Position numbers and translations under genes: made by a program | Part shown: piece after piece, positions 1 to 13,500 of the stretch | Position numbering within the stretch: the first letter of the stretch is position 1 | Layout of the letters: every line of letters begins with the position of its first letter | The notes under the pieces: model-generated | Database searches by the model: none | Told to the model about the DNA's origin: nothing | The model's input: only the letters and a program-made list of their open reading frames with translations | Assembly: GCF_902806685.2 (NCBI RefSeq) | Contig: NC_048542.1 | Coordinates: 2,030,533-2,094,532 of the forward strand | Source of the DNA: Maniola hyperantus | Taxonomy: Eukaryota; Arthropoda; Insecta; Lepidoptera; Nymphalidae | Length of the DNA stretch: 64,000 bases | Reading direction: 5' to 3'

Positions 1-671
1 CAAAGAATAACTAATTTAAGATAGGTAGGTATAAATTGGTGAAACGCATTATAAGTCATCCAACAGCAAATGTAGCGGTTAATTTTATTCTTGACATAGT
101 TATTCTCGGACAAAGCCACCCTTGGTAAAATTGGGCCTTAGCAATATTAGAGCCATAAATACTAGAGATATCGTACTAATAATTTATCTAAAATGCTAGT
201 TTCTCTAAGAGAATCCGTTGTGTTATTCGGCAAAAGTTTCTCTTTCAGTCTTTAAACTTTTATAGAGATCTCATTTCGGTATAACCGTTTTTTTTTAGAA
301 CTAAATTCTATTTATATTGACTATTTCATGTATTGAGAGCCTTCGGGCACAGAACAGATGTGTCAAATGTTGGGATCAGCAGTAGACGTTGAAATCAGAC
401 ATTATTTTTATTGATCAAAAGATGAGTTCGTTAATAATTCTAAATCGACTTTTAATCAAGCAACCAGACCACATCAAGAGTTTTCAAGCCATTTTTCATT
501 TGTAATGACTATTCTATTTTAAATTATGGAATTTGTTTCAAATATGAATTAGGAGACTAATTTTGGAAAATCCATTATGAAAACCCCCGGATAATATTGT
601 ACAAAAATCAGCGTTGGATTTTTTTTTTCTTTTCTTTTAATATTTAAATAATGCCACCCTCTTGTTGTTTG

Positions 672-848
672 TAGAATCGTCCGAAAACCTGTATCAATCA
701 CTATTACAATCGCAATTGTTGTGATTGGCTGAATTTATGTCATTCTTGTTGCAACAATGCATTGTAGCCAATAGTGTGCGAGTATCAGTCGATCAGAGGT
801 GATTGTGATAGTCACCAATAGCTGACATTTTACCGTAACCGAGCACCA
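672..848 (-). repeat. Diverged copy of the ~180-bp 'TGATTGATGCAGGTTTTAG' element
   Basis: Reads in reverse like the elements at 22515-22700, 23234-23419, 23718-23905 and 59319-59500: the core around 'cctgtatcaatcactatta' and 'ttgcaacaatgcattgtag' is recognisable with many substitutions. This is an old insertion of a short non-autonomous element. Confidence 0.6.
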
Positions 849-2989
849 GACAATAGCCTAGCTATTGCAGAAAAGTCCTCAATAAATTGTTTCAAGTAAC
901 CTGCCCCCATTTAGTGGAAATTTCAAACCCAAAAGTGAGTGTCGGTATCCAAGAAACGACACTAATCTTGATATTTAATTGCAACTGGTTTCTTTTAATA
1001 ATTACTCGTAAGTATACCTAATATAAAAGTTTGTTCGAGTTTGACCCTCATCATAATCTTTAATTCCAGCCATATTCAATGTTCACAAACCGCGTTTTTT
1101 TTTTCTACTTCAATACTTTACTACTACTGTTCTGATAGTACACCCTTCTATATACAATACTCTTGGCTATTTACATTTCATTTTAATTAAGTAAATCACT
1201 TCACTAATAACCTATAAGCCTTTACCTGACATAGGTATGATCTAACATTTCCGCTATTAAAACTACCTACATCAATATTGAAGAGTAGGTATTACAGGCT
1301 TTTAATTGCATGACAAACTATTAAATGACTTATCAGAGTTTATGTAATAATTAAATCAGGTAGTTCTGTAAAATGTTACCATTATGAAATTGAAATATAG
1401 GATACGTGCACATGCGGATAGTCAATTAAGTATGCGGTAATATTTGCTTCAACCCAATCAATGCATAAAGAGAAGGTACGAGTAAGTAAGTATGTAGTTT
1501 AAATCGGAATGACCACGTCAGCCACGCCTCCTATAGAGGGCAAACTTTTTTTTTTTTTCTTGACGACTTAGACCATTAGTAATGTGCAAAGAGGCGCTGC
1601 CCAGATTAATTAAATACTAAACCCGATAATTGACTACAGCTTGTTTGTAATATTCCGAGGTTATTCGCATTTTTATTTATTTATTTAAACTACTTCATCA
1701 ATTAACTCATCATCACCATCATGATCACCCCATTACCAGCCCACTACTGAGCAGGGTCAATTAATCCCTCAATAATTATCTATTTATGGTTAATTGTTGT
1801 AATGCATAAGATTCCTTTTTAAATCAGAGGAATACCTACGCATTCGCGCTAAACTATAACTATTCATTTCTTTTCTTCAAGCCATTCTTTTATCGATTTT
1901 ATTCTTACAAAATTCGTGTCTAAAAGTAACTCATCGACAATGTCACTAGCAGAAAATTCACTACTTACAACAAATTCTTACTAAAAATAATAAAGATTAT
2001 TTTATTTCTGTTTTGGTTTATGGTTATATTACAGGTTAAATTACATACCAACATTGGGTTAAATGGTGACTATAGACCACAAACTACGGACGAATGGCGT
2101 AAGTAAATAATAAGTGGGTGAAATGCACCCAAAGCATCGATTAACAACATAGTTTCGTGATTAGCAAGGAATAAGTAGGTACCTATTTTGCAAACAAAAC
2201 ATTTTTTTTTTCCTCGTTCTTATTAAATTATCATTTAATATTGTATAAGAACTGACATTATTTAAGGTTATATAAAAACTTAAAGCACGAGTACCTATTA
2301 GTCTTCACGCCTAAATTAATTACACTAAGTAAACACAAACACTTTGACCTTGACTTTGCATCTATCCATGAGTAATTAGATAGCAAACAAATTGCAATCC
2401 CGAAAATTAAGCCAAATTCGTGTTCATTTTCATTTGAGATCAATTATAATTCTCGTGTAAATATTTATATGTTGGTAACTAAGTACTTTTTTTTTAACCC
2501 TTCCTAATATGATCATATTGTTTGCTACAACGACACAATATGGCGAACCGACTTCCCTTTCTTAGCTTGTACCTACCTACTCATAATAGCTAATATCATT
2601 GCGAAATAAGATGAAACAAAATCAATTAAAAGTTTACGATTACGAAAATATTGATATCGGACTTTTAACGTTAAAGTAGGTGCCTACCTGCCATTCTTGG
2701 TAATTACGTATGTAATATGTATCCTGAATCCTGATACCCTCTTTTTCTTTTGTATTATAGCTACAAGTTTCCTACCAGTATGCAATAATAATGAGCTTCA
2801 TGGGCTGTCGTTTTTCTTTGATATCCCAAGTCAATTGCATAATTATTAATTATTTACCTACATTTACATTAATGATTTAACCAGGCTTTATAAAAGATTG
2901 CAATAATTGCGCAGTCCCTATAATTTACCCAAAAAAAATGTTTTATTACCGACCTGATGTATCTTCGTGCGATACCTGTACCTACTTGA

Positions 2990-3180
2990 TGCTCGGACCC
3001 TCGCCAGCTCAAACGGCGGCGGCCGTATGGTGCCGCATCTATAGTCGCTCCAGGAAGGCAGCCTGGTGCCCGCACAATCGCGGCGGCGCAGCGCGGTTGC
3101 GGCGGCGCAGAACGGTCGCGACGCGCGGCGCGGCGGTGGCGGTGCCGGTTCCGGTTCAGCGCCCGCCGCGCCATCACTCG
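2990..3180. promoter_or_regulatory. GC-rich island, candidate promoter or first-exon region
   Basis: An abrupt island of G+C and CpG-rich sequence (cggcggcggcc, gcggcggcgcag and similar) in very AT-rich surroundings. Long open frames cross it on both strands (2938-3381 plus, 2869-3177 minus), but their residues are low-complexity Arg/Ala/Pro, as expected from composition alone. In insects such islands sometimes mark 5' exons or broadly active promoters, but there is no splice-linked exon to support a gene. Confidence 0.3.
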
Positions 3181-3199
3181 CCTTTACCGAAGGTAGTTA

Positions 3200-3360
3200 G
3201 GGTATATCTCGTCCAGTCGCAGAACCTCTTGACCGTACTATATCTCTTCTTTCGCCTTCAGTACAAATTTCAACTCGTCAGGTCGCAGAACTTCTTGATC
3301 GTTCCATTATTTCGCCTTCCTTCAGTACAAGTTTCAACTCGTCCGGTCGCAGATACAACG
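3200..3360. repeat. Short imperfect tandem repeats, unit about 65 bp
   Basis: Three successive blocks carry 'ctcgtc..gtcgcaga' (near 3208, 3274 and 3340). The last two are also preceded by 'cttcagtacaa.tttcaa'. The repeats directly follow the GC-rich island. TCAGT resembles the arthropod initiator, so a duplicated promoter core is conceivable but unproven. Confidence 0.45.
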
Positions 3361-3885
3361 TCGCTCAATAATAATTATTGATGTAGCAGCAGCGGTTCAC
3401 TATAGGATGAGTCACTCGTCGTTTCTTCGTGTCGTCGTCTTTGTTTGCCGAATTATTGTGAGCATTTAGATTGCTTCGTACCACTTCTGATAATAGATTG
3501 CCGAGGAGATTCTTGAATATTGAGGTAGGATTCTATCTTCAGAAAGAATAACGATGAATTTCTCATAGTTTTATTAATCACTGTTACCACTTTGGATGTT
3601 GGTATAGGAATGAATCGGTGTGTCGTAAGACTAACTATTATAACTCAAAATAAACGAAGCGAATGCAGGCAACATTCGTTCTATAGCCTACCTTCACATC
3701 AATCCATTCCTACACTCACAAAATATAGATAAATTAACACTGTCAAGTCAATATTTAGAATCTACCTACAACTGTGTACATTATTTTATAATAGGTACCT
3801 GCATTTATTTATAATATCTAACACATTTAAATAATTGTATTGCTTTTTCCTTCAACTATTTACTGTTCATTAAATTGTCTAGAGA

Positions 3886-4270
3886 AAACCGGCCAAGTGC
3901 GAGTTGGACTAGCACACGAAGGGTTCCGTACTGCCGTATAGTTCTTGCGTTTCACGAAGGCCACTGACTTATGCTTGTGTTTAAGTCGTATCGGTATACG
4001 TAAGGTACACTAAATGTGTGCGTTTGACAGCGCTTGCTCGCAACTGATTGGTCCGACATGCACGCACACTTACGCAATGACCATGTAAACCACGTTACCA
4101 CAAGTAAAGTTCACTAGCCTTCGTGAATTGCAAGAACTGTACAAGATATTTTTACATTTTTGTGTGCAACTCTGCAAGATAATGACAACAGCGCCATCTA
4201 TATGTGATTTGATGAATTAAAATTAATTTATCAAATCACATATATATGACGCTGTAATTAAAATCTGGTC
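3886..4270 (+). repeat. Dispersed element 'CCGGCCAAGTGCGAG...' with palindromic end
   Basis: Starts with 'aaaaccggccaagtgcgag' and ends in an inverted repeat around 4192-4256 (gcgccatctatatgtgatt ... aatcacatatatatgacgc). The same arrangement, broken by a LINE insertion, lies at 10444-10566 plus 13584-13650. Probably a non-autonomous DNA element. Confidence 0.55.
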
Positions 4271-4563
4271 ACGATAAATTTCGTAAACAATCACGCGCCA
4301 ACACGAGCCAACATCGACAAACATCGTCAAACATGTACGAACTATCTCTCCACACTTGGAAGGTTGGACGAACAGTTCGAGTGTTGGCTGACTGTCTGGA
4401 GCCGGTATTACATATTTAAATTATGAGCTCTTCTTTAATAAATTATTATCTTTATTTTTACGCTCATATGCCTAACCTATCCATGTCTGTGAATGGATCA
4501 AAACCAAAAAATCAAAAAAAACCTGATTCATGAATCTTTTTGTGTATCTCTTTTCATCTCCAG

Positions 4564-7500
4564 GAAAAGGACTAAACATATGGGATAGATTTGTCCAAGA
4601 ATATCCCAGTCCAATTATGAATAATGACACTGGAAACGTGGCTACTGACTCGTACCGACTGTGGCGAGAAGATGTCAAAGCTGCGGCACAAATGAAGCTG
4701 CAGTTTTACAGGTCAGCTTGACAATCAAATTGAAGGAGAAAGATTAAAGAAACGATTAGACTTAACAATAGATTATGTGGGATCAAGAACAGTATTGATA
4801 ACTCAGCTAATCATGGTGACTCAAGTTTTACCAGCTCAACATGTTGCCTGTTGTTCTATAACAATAAGCTTTTCATATGTTTGTACGGGGGCAGGATGTT
4901 GTGTGCTCGACCGTTACAACAGGAAGGTGTTCCTCCGAGCTGGTGTCATGCTCGAGGCTCAGCTGTTAATAATAATACTAACTTATGCTCGCGACTTCGT
5001 CTGTTACACTGTACTGTGTAACTGTTACATAAAATTATCCTAATTTGTGATATTATCTGCTTGTGATTTCTGCCGCGTCAGGTGTCGATTTTCGCGGCGA
5101 CTTACTGTGGGAACGCAGTAAGCAGGTACGTCTAGCGTTGCGGCCTGACTATGCCTGCGTAACAACCATTCTTCTCTAAATTTCATAGTCTTTATTGACT
5201 TCTGGGCACACACCTAGGATGTAAAGTTTCATTTCATCAGCACTTATGAAAACGTCTGTTTTCTTTGTCATTTGGAGCTGTTGAAATCGCCACAATAGTT
5301 ACTTTTCTAAATTTTCAGATTTTCTTTGAGTTGGGCTCGAATATTACCTTCCGGTTTCACCAACGAGATCAACAAAGCTGGTGTCAAGTACTACAGCGAC
5401 CTCATCGACACCCTCCTCGCTGAGGGCATCGAACCAGTTGTCACTATTTACCACTGGGAGCTACCTGTGAAGATTTCAGATCTTGGTAAGAATTAATAGG
5501 TAGTAATAATATAGAAATTAAGCAGTTATTTAAAGTTTAATTCTAAAAACCTCAAGTACTTACATTTTTCAGGAGGTTGGACAAATCCTCTCATCGTAAA
5601 TTGGTTTGGGGACTATGCCAGAGTTGTCTACTCTCTTTACGCCGACCGTGTAAAAACCTGGCTGACTCTCAACGAACCCGTTCTGATTTGCGATATTTTT
5701 TACAATACTGGTACTAGCGCCTCTAGAATTAAAGAAGAAGTGTTTGGGCCTTATTTGTGCAATAAGTATGTATTACTGGCACACGCTAAGGCCTACAGGA
5801 TATTTGATGCGGAATATAGACCAAAGTATAAAGGTTAGTTTTGAGATTGAGTTTTAAGATTATAGTTTTTCTTCTTCTTCGTCGTAACACTCTTGGCAGA
5901 GCGGTCGTGGTCATCATGAAGCAACGTCTTAGAGGGCATGATGACACCTCACGAGTACTACCCAGTTCACCCTGCTGGCCGATATACTGGTACGTACACT
6001 CGTACGCAAGGAACCGCCCACAGCAGACTTAGTTCTTTAGGGTTCCGTGCCCAAAGGGTAAAAACAGGACCCTATTACTAAGACTCCGCTGTCGGTCCGT
6101 CTGTCTATCCCTCTGTCTGTCCGTCTGTCACCAAGCTGTATCTCATGAACCATGATAGTTAGACAGTTGAAATTTTCACAGATGATGAATTTTTGTTGCC
6201 GCTATAACAACAAATACTAAAAAACAGAATAAAATAAATATTTAAGGGGGCTCCCATACAACACACGTGATTTTTTTTGCTTCTTTTTATAGATAATTGT
6301 ACGGAACCATTCATGTGTGAGTCCGACTCGCACTTGGCTGGTTTTTAGAATGACTCTAATAGCTGAAATAGTCATGATGTTTTACATTTACCTACTTCGG
6401 AAAATACTAATCTAACAGTGTGTAAGTCATTTTTGGTGGGTTTTAATATTTGTATACCATCCGATGAAGATAGTTTACCTGCTTCCATTCGACGAATCAG
6501 AAAGCAGATAGCTGATTCGTCAATAACATCATTTTAAATCCGTTTTCAAAATAATATTATTATACATCAAGAATTGCTAATGAATATTTTATAGTCTTAT
6601 TACTCTCTTGTAGACTTTTTGACTTATGCACTGATAGAACTTCACTGACGAATACCTAACTTAATTCGTAGGTCGAATCTCGCTCGCAAACCATGCCTTA
6701 TGGATAGAACCTGCAACTCCTAATGACACAGCGCTGGCTGAACTTGGAAGGCAGCATCAGGTAAGTAATAAAACTGATACATAAAATAGCAATAGTATAG
6801 TATAATAATACATTATACAAAAAGTTGCTAAGATATTCTCTTTTTCAGTTGGGCAGGTATTCTTACCCAATATTCTCAAAGAAGGGTGGCTGGCCGCCTT
6901 CTATTGAAAAGCTTATGTTGAAAGTTAGTCTTGCTGATGGATACAGCGAATCGAGGCTACCTTCGTTTACTAAAGATGAGATAGAATTTATAAAAGGTAA
7001 GATTGTTGTAATATTTAAGTAGTATTATTTTATTTGTACAACGACTCCACATTTACAATTCAGTTAAGAATGGTAATACTGGCTACTGCTAAAGCATGGA
7101 AATTTCTTGAGTCGCTTGGAGTTGACAAATCTTCTCATAAATCTTCTGATATCAATCTATTTACTAAACATTTCTCCACTTTGGATGCTATTGATAGTGT
7201 CGATAAAGAACATACTCTTAGATTTCTTTCATCCTTTTCAACTCCATCCTTTTTGCCATTTGCTTTAGAGTTATTCACTGTATGTGATGTTAAGAATAAC
7301 ATAATTTCCAAATCGCTCTTCAGTTCTTCATTTCCTTGGATATGCCTTCTTAGCTGTTAATAAAGATTTAGCTACAATTTTGGAGTGGCACAGATAGCCT
7401 CAAGATAAATCTATCTATGTCTCAGGACATCATTATTGGCAGCCCTAGAATGATTGCACGAGTTGATTGGCAACATCTTACTCCTATTGTCTACAATAAT

Positions 7501-10500
7501 CGTAGACAATAGTAGAGTTGCAGTAACACAATTATTGTGCTTCAATACCTTACTGCAATTCTACTAAAAGCCTTGGCATATATTATTTAGATTAGAGGGA
7601 GTTATCGTGGTCCACGCAAATCGAAGAGCAGAAAAGAATGAGCTGACTTCATGTCTCCATTCTGTTCTGCCAATTTCAATCAAAGTTGTTGGCAAATTCT
7701 CTTCTTCTTTCTATTGTTGATTATGAGAGTAGGTACAACCTATTTTAATTTGACTGAGAATCAACTTAAATAATAATTTGAGCAACTCCGAAATTTTGCT
7801 ATACGGTTCATTAATATTTGCTTTGCAAATATGACCACCTATCTGAATTTCGTCAAAAGCTCAAGTTGCTTCCTATTCATCTTCGCCAAGATCTACATGT
7901 GCTTCCATTTCTGTGATATTTAAACCTAAAACTCCTTTTTACCTGAAGGAAAAGTGTGCAATATTGATTTATGTATTAACTAAAATCAAATAACTACATA
8001 TAGTTATTTGATTTTAGTTATTACACTTCCCGCAGTTCCATCTCCATAACTTCTCATAAGTAATCCTAAGAGATCTGGCAGAGATCGCTATTAAGCGATA
8101 AGGCCGCCTTTTGTATACTACTTCCTTCTTTTTATTCTTTGCTTTGTTTCTATTCTTTGCTATGTGTTGTGGTGCACAACATTATTATTTATTTACTCAG
8201 TACAATAATTATAGCCATGCACTACTTATTACCTATCTGACAAAGCCTAATTTTCCAGGCACTGCAGATTTCTACGGTATGAACCATTACACGACTTACT
8301 TGATAAGGCCATCTACCCCCGAAGATGATCTTGGTATCTGGCCTAGCACTGGTTCACCAGAGTTGCAAGCGACATTGATTTATCCACCGGGCAGTAGTTA
8401 TGGTGCTTCTCCCATTTTTCCGGTAATTTTAATATCTCTAAGATTCCGTACCCGAACGGTGCACACAGCTAACGGGATCTTATTACTAAGCCTCCGCTGT
8501 CCATTCACCCGCCTGTAGCCTGTACGTCCGTCTGTCTGTCTGTCTGCGGGCTGTATCTCATGAACTGTAACGGTATAGAGTTAAAATTTTCACAGAGTAT
8601 GTATTGCTATTGCCGCTATAAGAAAAAATGATGAAAACCCAAGATGCCAAATTTCAAAATTAAAAAATGTAGCGTGGGCTCTATCTAGGGCTTAAACGTG
8701 TAAGATACAGGCCTTAAGGATGTGTCAGTAACCTAAGCTAACTTGGGTACATCATGACCTTGTCTTATTAGTGTCTTTCGAAGGCGGTTGGCAGGGTAAG
8801 GTAAGAAGGGACCGGGCGTGTGCCCTCGGCGCATGCGTGGTGCCAGCCTCGCACTTGTCTGTTTTTATCATTAGATAATTTCAGCAGGCAAGAAACTCAG
8901 CAGTTACCTTTCTTATTCTTTTCCAAATGCAAAATGTTACAATAAGACAAAATCCTGTCTGTATCAGATAATATTATTAAACACACCTAATCTATAATAT
9001 AAAAATGAACCACTAAATGTGTTGCTCATCGCAAATCTGAAGAACCGCTGAACCGATTTCACTAATTCTTTTTTTACAATATTCCTTGAAATACGAGGAT
9101 GGTTCTTACGGAAAGAAAAATTTAAAAAAATTGAATCGACTGTTAGGCGGAACGAAGTTCGCCAGGGCAGCTTGTAATAATATAATAATCAATGTAGGTT
9201 GAAAACACGAAAGTTTGTATGGCAGAAAGGCGTTTGTGCACTCCTTCGTATTCGATTCGATTTCGTGATTCGTAAAAATACAATTGTGGCCGTTTTGATT
9301 CGTGTTTTGACGGATAGGTAACTACGTCAAAATATGAATCAAATAAGTGCACAAGCATACGTGCGTTCTTTTATGACGGCCACTTCGAATCGTACCTATT
9401 TTCACGAATCACGAAAACGAAAAGAATACAAATGAGTGCACAATCGCCCTAAAGCAGTTTTAAAATACCCATAATAATTATTATCATTTACCTATATTTT
9501 TTAATCAATCTATTCACATCTATTCTTCTTTTTAAGGTCTACCCAAAAGGGATTCGCAGAATGATGGCGTGGGTAAAACGACAATATGGTGACGTAGATA
9601 TCCTCATCACGGAGAACGGGTTCTCCACCAGCGGATACCAACTGGCTGATTACAGAAGAGTCAACTTTATGAGGGAGTATTTAGACCAAGTAAATAATTT
9701 GATTAACTGTCATAAATAATAATGAATTTCCTACTTTATTTGTGTTAACTTCTAATAATTATACAAAGCTAAAGCTAAAGCTAGTTACAAAAAATCTAAA
9801 CTATGAATATGAGTAAGTACCTACCTAAAGAAAACTATGGTACTTAATTGTTTAAAATGAATTTCTACTTTATATTACTTTAAAAGACTTTCCAGTATAG
9901 TAATTACTTTAAAATATACCCAAAATTTTGCTCATATTGGGTAGGTGGCAAAATGGGGTAGGTGGGCATGGCCAAAATTTGTCTCAAGCTGTACAAAAAT
10001 CAAAGTATCCTAATTAATTTAGTAACGTAAGATTTTTTACTCCTTTATTACCATTGATCTCCCAAAGCCACCCTGATCGAAACAAACATTCAAACAAACT
10101 CTCAGTGTGGGGGCAATACGCAGAGAAACTATCAGCTTTTATAAAATAAGAAATGTCTGGCACGCAATCTCTCTCTCCCTTTAATACAATGATGATGAAA
10201 ATAATTTTGTTTTGCGAATGTAGGAATTTAGGAAAAAAGTAAAAAAGGGAAAATAATTAAATACAAAAGTACCACACGAACAAAATTCGCGAATCCTAGC
10301 TTTTAATGAATTGAGAAATTGCTTCTCAGGTGCTGCTTTCCATAGAAGTGGATAACGTGAACGTGATAGGATACGCAGCGTGGTCTCTTACTGACAACTT
10401 CGAGTGGCTGGACGGATACATGTAAGTCCATCGAATCCAATCCCAAAAAAACCGGCCAAGTGCGAGTCGGACTTGCACACGAAGGGTTCCGTACTATCGT

Positions 10501-13500
10501 ACAAGATATTTTAATATTTTTATGTGCAACACTGCAAGATAATACCAACAGCGCCATCTATATGTGTATGTATGTATGTATGTATATACTTTATTGCACC
10601 ACAGAAACACAAATGACAGGTTACAAAAAGAAATCTTAATAAGTAGGTACAAAAAGGCGGTCTTATCGCTAAATAGCGATCTCTTCCAGACAACCTTAAC
10701 GCTAGGGAAAAAACGAACAAATGGACAATGGGAGGTGGTGTAAAATAAACCTAAATACCAATAGCTAAATAAACTAAACCATATAATAAGAATATAAAAT
10801 ACATATTGTTAATACACTAATACATACAAATAAAGTATAATAGACATACATAAGACTACATAGATATATATACACATATAGATTTAAATAATAAACTATG
10901 CCGTTACTGATGATAGCAAAGAGATAGGTAATGATCTTTGACGTCAATTTTAAATTTGTTAAGGGATTCAGCACGATGGATTTGCGAGGGAAGCTCGTTC
11001 CATAAACAGATAGCAGTGACCGTGAAGGAATTCTTAAAGTATTTTGTCCGATGTGTAGGTGGCGCTAGAATGAGTTTTCCCGCTGATCGTAAAACTCTAT
11101 CTGGTCTGTCATGGCCTAGAAATTTGAAATTTTCTTTTAAATAACTTGGAGTCATTGGATTGAACAATACACAGTACAGAAGAGAAACAATGTGCAGATT
11201 CCGGCGAAAGCGAATGGGTAACCATTTGAGCTTTGAACGAAATTCGGAGACATGGTCATATTTGCGCAAGCCAAATATAAACCTAATAGCAAGGTTTTGA
11301 ATTCGCTCAAGTTTATTAAGTTGGTCCTCGGTTAAATCAATGTAGCTTGCGTCTGCATAATCGAGAATAGAGAGCAGTAAAGATTGAGCTAACATAATCT
11401 TAGTAGGAATGGGAAGCAAAGAACGTAGGCGCCTGAGAGAACCCATGGCAGCAAAGGTCTTTCTACTGAGTTCCTTTAATTGATGAGACCACGAGAGAGT
11501 AGTGTCCAAGTAGACACCGAGATTTTTCACAGTAGCACTATAAGGTATAACAACACCATTTAATGTAAGTATTGGTAGATTATCCCAATCAACCCTCGAA
11601 ATCAAGCCAGCACCACCAATAATAATAGCCTGGGATTTACAAGGATTCACTTTTAAACCATAACTCTTACTCCATTCACTGACAGCCGCCAGGTCCCTAT
11701 TAATAGTACAAATAGCAGAGGGCAAGTCTTCGAGAGTTGACTGAGTGTACACTTGGAGATCGTCTGCGTACATGTGATAGAGAGAAGTAATGATTTGGGA
11801 AATTGAATTAATGAAGATAGCAAAGAGTAAAGGATGTGATGATGATGAGCGGGTCTTCTCCGTTTGGCCGGAACGGCCAAGCGGGGGTACGGGCCTCGAG
11901 GCATGGCCTCCTTACCCGGGTGGGGCGCAGGGCAACTTTGTGCCCTGGTGACTGTTTTTAAGTCGGAATTACACCGACTTGGGCCTGCCAATCTTGGCTT
12001 ATGGCCCTAGGGGACTTGTTCTGTTTGTTTGTTCTCCGCGCGCGGGCGGCGGCGTTCGCACTGTCGCGCGCGGAGATGTTTTCGGTCCAGGGTCGTCAAT
12101 CCGAGGTCGGTCTCCGCGCGACGGCGTTAAGTTCGCCGTCGAGCGCGGAGACGAGGTCAAGTCCGGTGGGTCTCGCGTCGTCGTAATCGTCGTCGCTTGG
12201 ATCATTTGCGTTCTGCGACAATGATGGCGATCGCAGGAGCTCACGAGGTAGTTGACGCCCGGTCGGCGGTCTAGGGATAAGTGGAGCGATGCCGTGGAGG
12301 TGCTCGTACGGTCCGTTGTCCGCGCGCGCAAACATGCGCCGCGCGAGTGTGCGGACGTACTCCTCCACGGTGGGCGTCTTGAGGTCGCGGTGGATGACGT
12401 CGTTCCTCACGTACCTCGGAGCTTCCACGATTAGGCGCAGGCACTTGTTTTGTTGGACCTGTAGGCGGCGTCTCTGGTACTCTGAGCAGAATGAGTACCA
12501 GGCTGGGGCCGCATACGTCAACCGTGAGCGGACATAGGCTCCGTAAATTCGGAGCTTGGTCTTCGGTGAAAGGCTTGAGGCGAGGACCTGGCGCAACATC
12601 GACGTGGCTGCACGTGCCTGGTTGACGGCGTGGTTCACCATGGGAACCATGTGCAGTCTTACGTCGATATGACACCCCAAGTAGCGCACCGAAGTCTGCC
12701 ACTCTATGTCCTGCCCTCGTAGACGGAGTTGACGGTAAGGCTGTCGGGCGCCGAACAGGATGGCGGCTGTCTTTCCCACGTTGACGGCCATCCTCCATTT
12801 GTCCAGCCACTCCGGTAGCAGGTCCAACAAACGTTGCAGCCGGTTGATTGCGACGATCTGGTGGTATGACGACGTGAGATACGCGCTGTCGTCGGCGTAG
12901 AGTGACAACAGCACGTCTTCCTCCCCCTCGCGCAGATGTTCGGCGAGGGTAGGGATGTCGTCCGTGTACACCGCATAGAGACACGGGGACAGGCAGCTGC
13001 CCTGTGGTACTCCTGCCCGTATCGGGCGCGGCTGTGAGTCCACGCCTTCCACGGACACTCGGAAGGACCTGCCCTCTAGGAACGATGCTACCAGCCGCAC
13101 GATCGCGGGTGGCAGGTTGGTCGAGAGAAGCTTCGCCAGGAGGCCGGCATGCCACACGCGGTCGAAGGCCTTCTCAATATCGAGAAAGACCCCGACGGTG
13201 CAATATCCTCTATTCTTCTCACTGGCGATGAAGTTTAGTCCTCTCGCCAGCTGGAGCGTCGTGGAGTGGTTGCTGCGGAAGCCAAATTGTTCGGCCCGCG
13301 GGCTTGTATGCGGGGCAAGCCTTCGCAGCAAGAGACGCTCAAACAGCTTGGCGATGTGTGGCAGAAGGGTGATGGGTCGATAGCTTCCTGGAAGGCGGCG
13401 GTCCTTTCCCGGTTTGGGGATGGTGATCACCTTCCCCGACTTCCATGAGTCCGGGAAGTGGGCCGTGCGGAGGATACCATTAAAGAGCCTCGTCAGCGCA

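Larger units (their letters stand above)
1..4563. other. AT-rich intergenic or upstream-intron DNA, no recognised gene
   Basis: No coding exon could be supported here. The DNA is AT-rich with homopolymer runs. It contains a diverged copy of a dispersed 180-bp element (672-848), a fragment of a SINE tail (about 1709-1760), a GC-rich island (2990-3180) and a dispersed repeat ending in a long palindrome (about 3886-4270). I looked for the two 5' GH1 exons (signal peptide; and the FPPYFKFG...[10 protein letters not shown] exon) that copies B and/or C possess and did not find them. Confidence 0.6.

Noticed and set aside
2938..3381. 147-codon frame through the GC-rich island
   Set aside because: Low-complexity Arg/Ala/Pro residues, an equally open frame on the other strand, and no homology I recognise.
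4530..4563. ATG upstream of copy A exon 3 giving [14 protein letters not shown], which looks like a short signal peptide
   Set aside because: It lies in intron sequence before a good acceptor (catctccag), and starting there would drop the conserved first strand of the barrel. Likely chance.
12271..13155. 294-codon minus-strand frame and other frames across the Jockey-type LINE
   Set aside because: Shadow frames of the GC-rich reverse transcriptase frame; no RT motifs in them.
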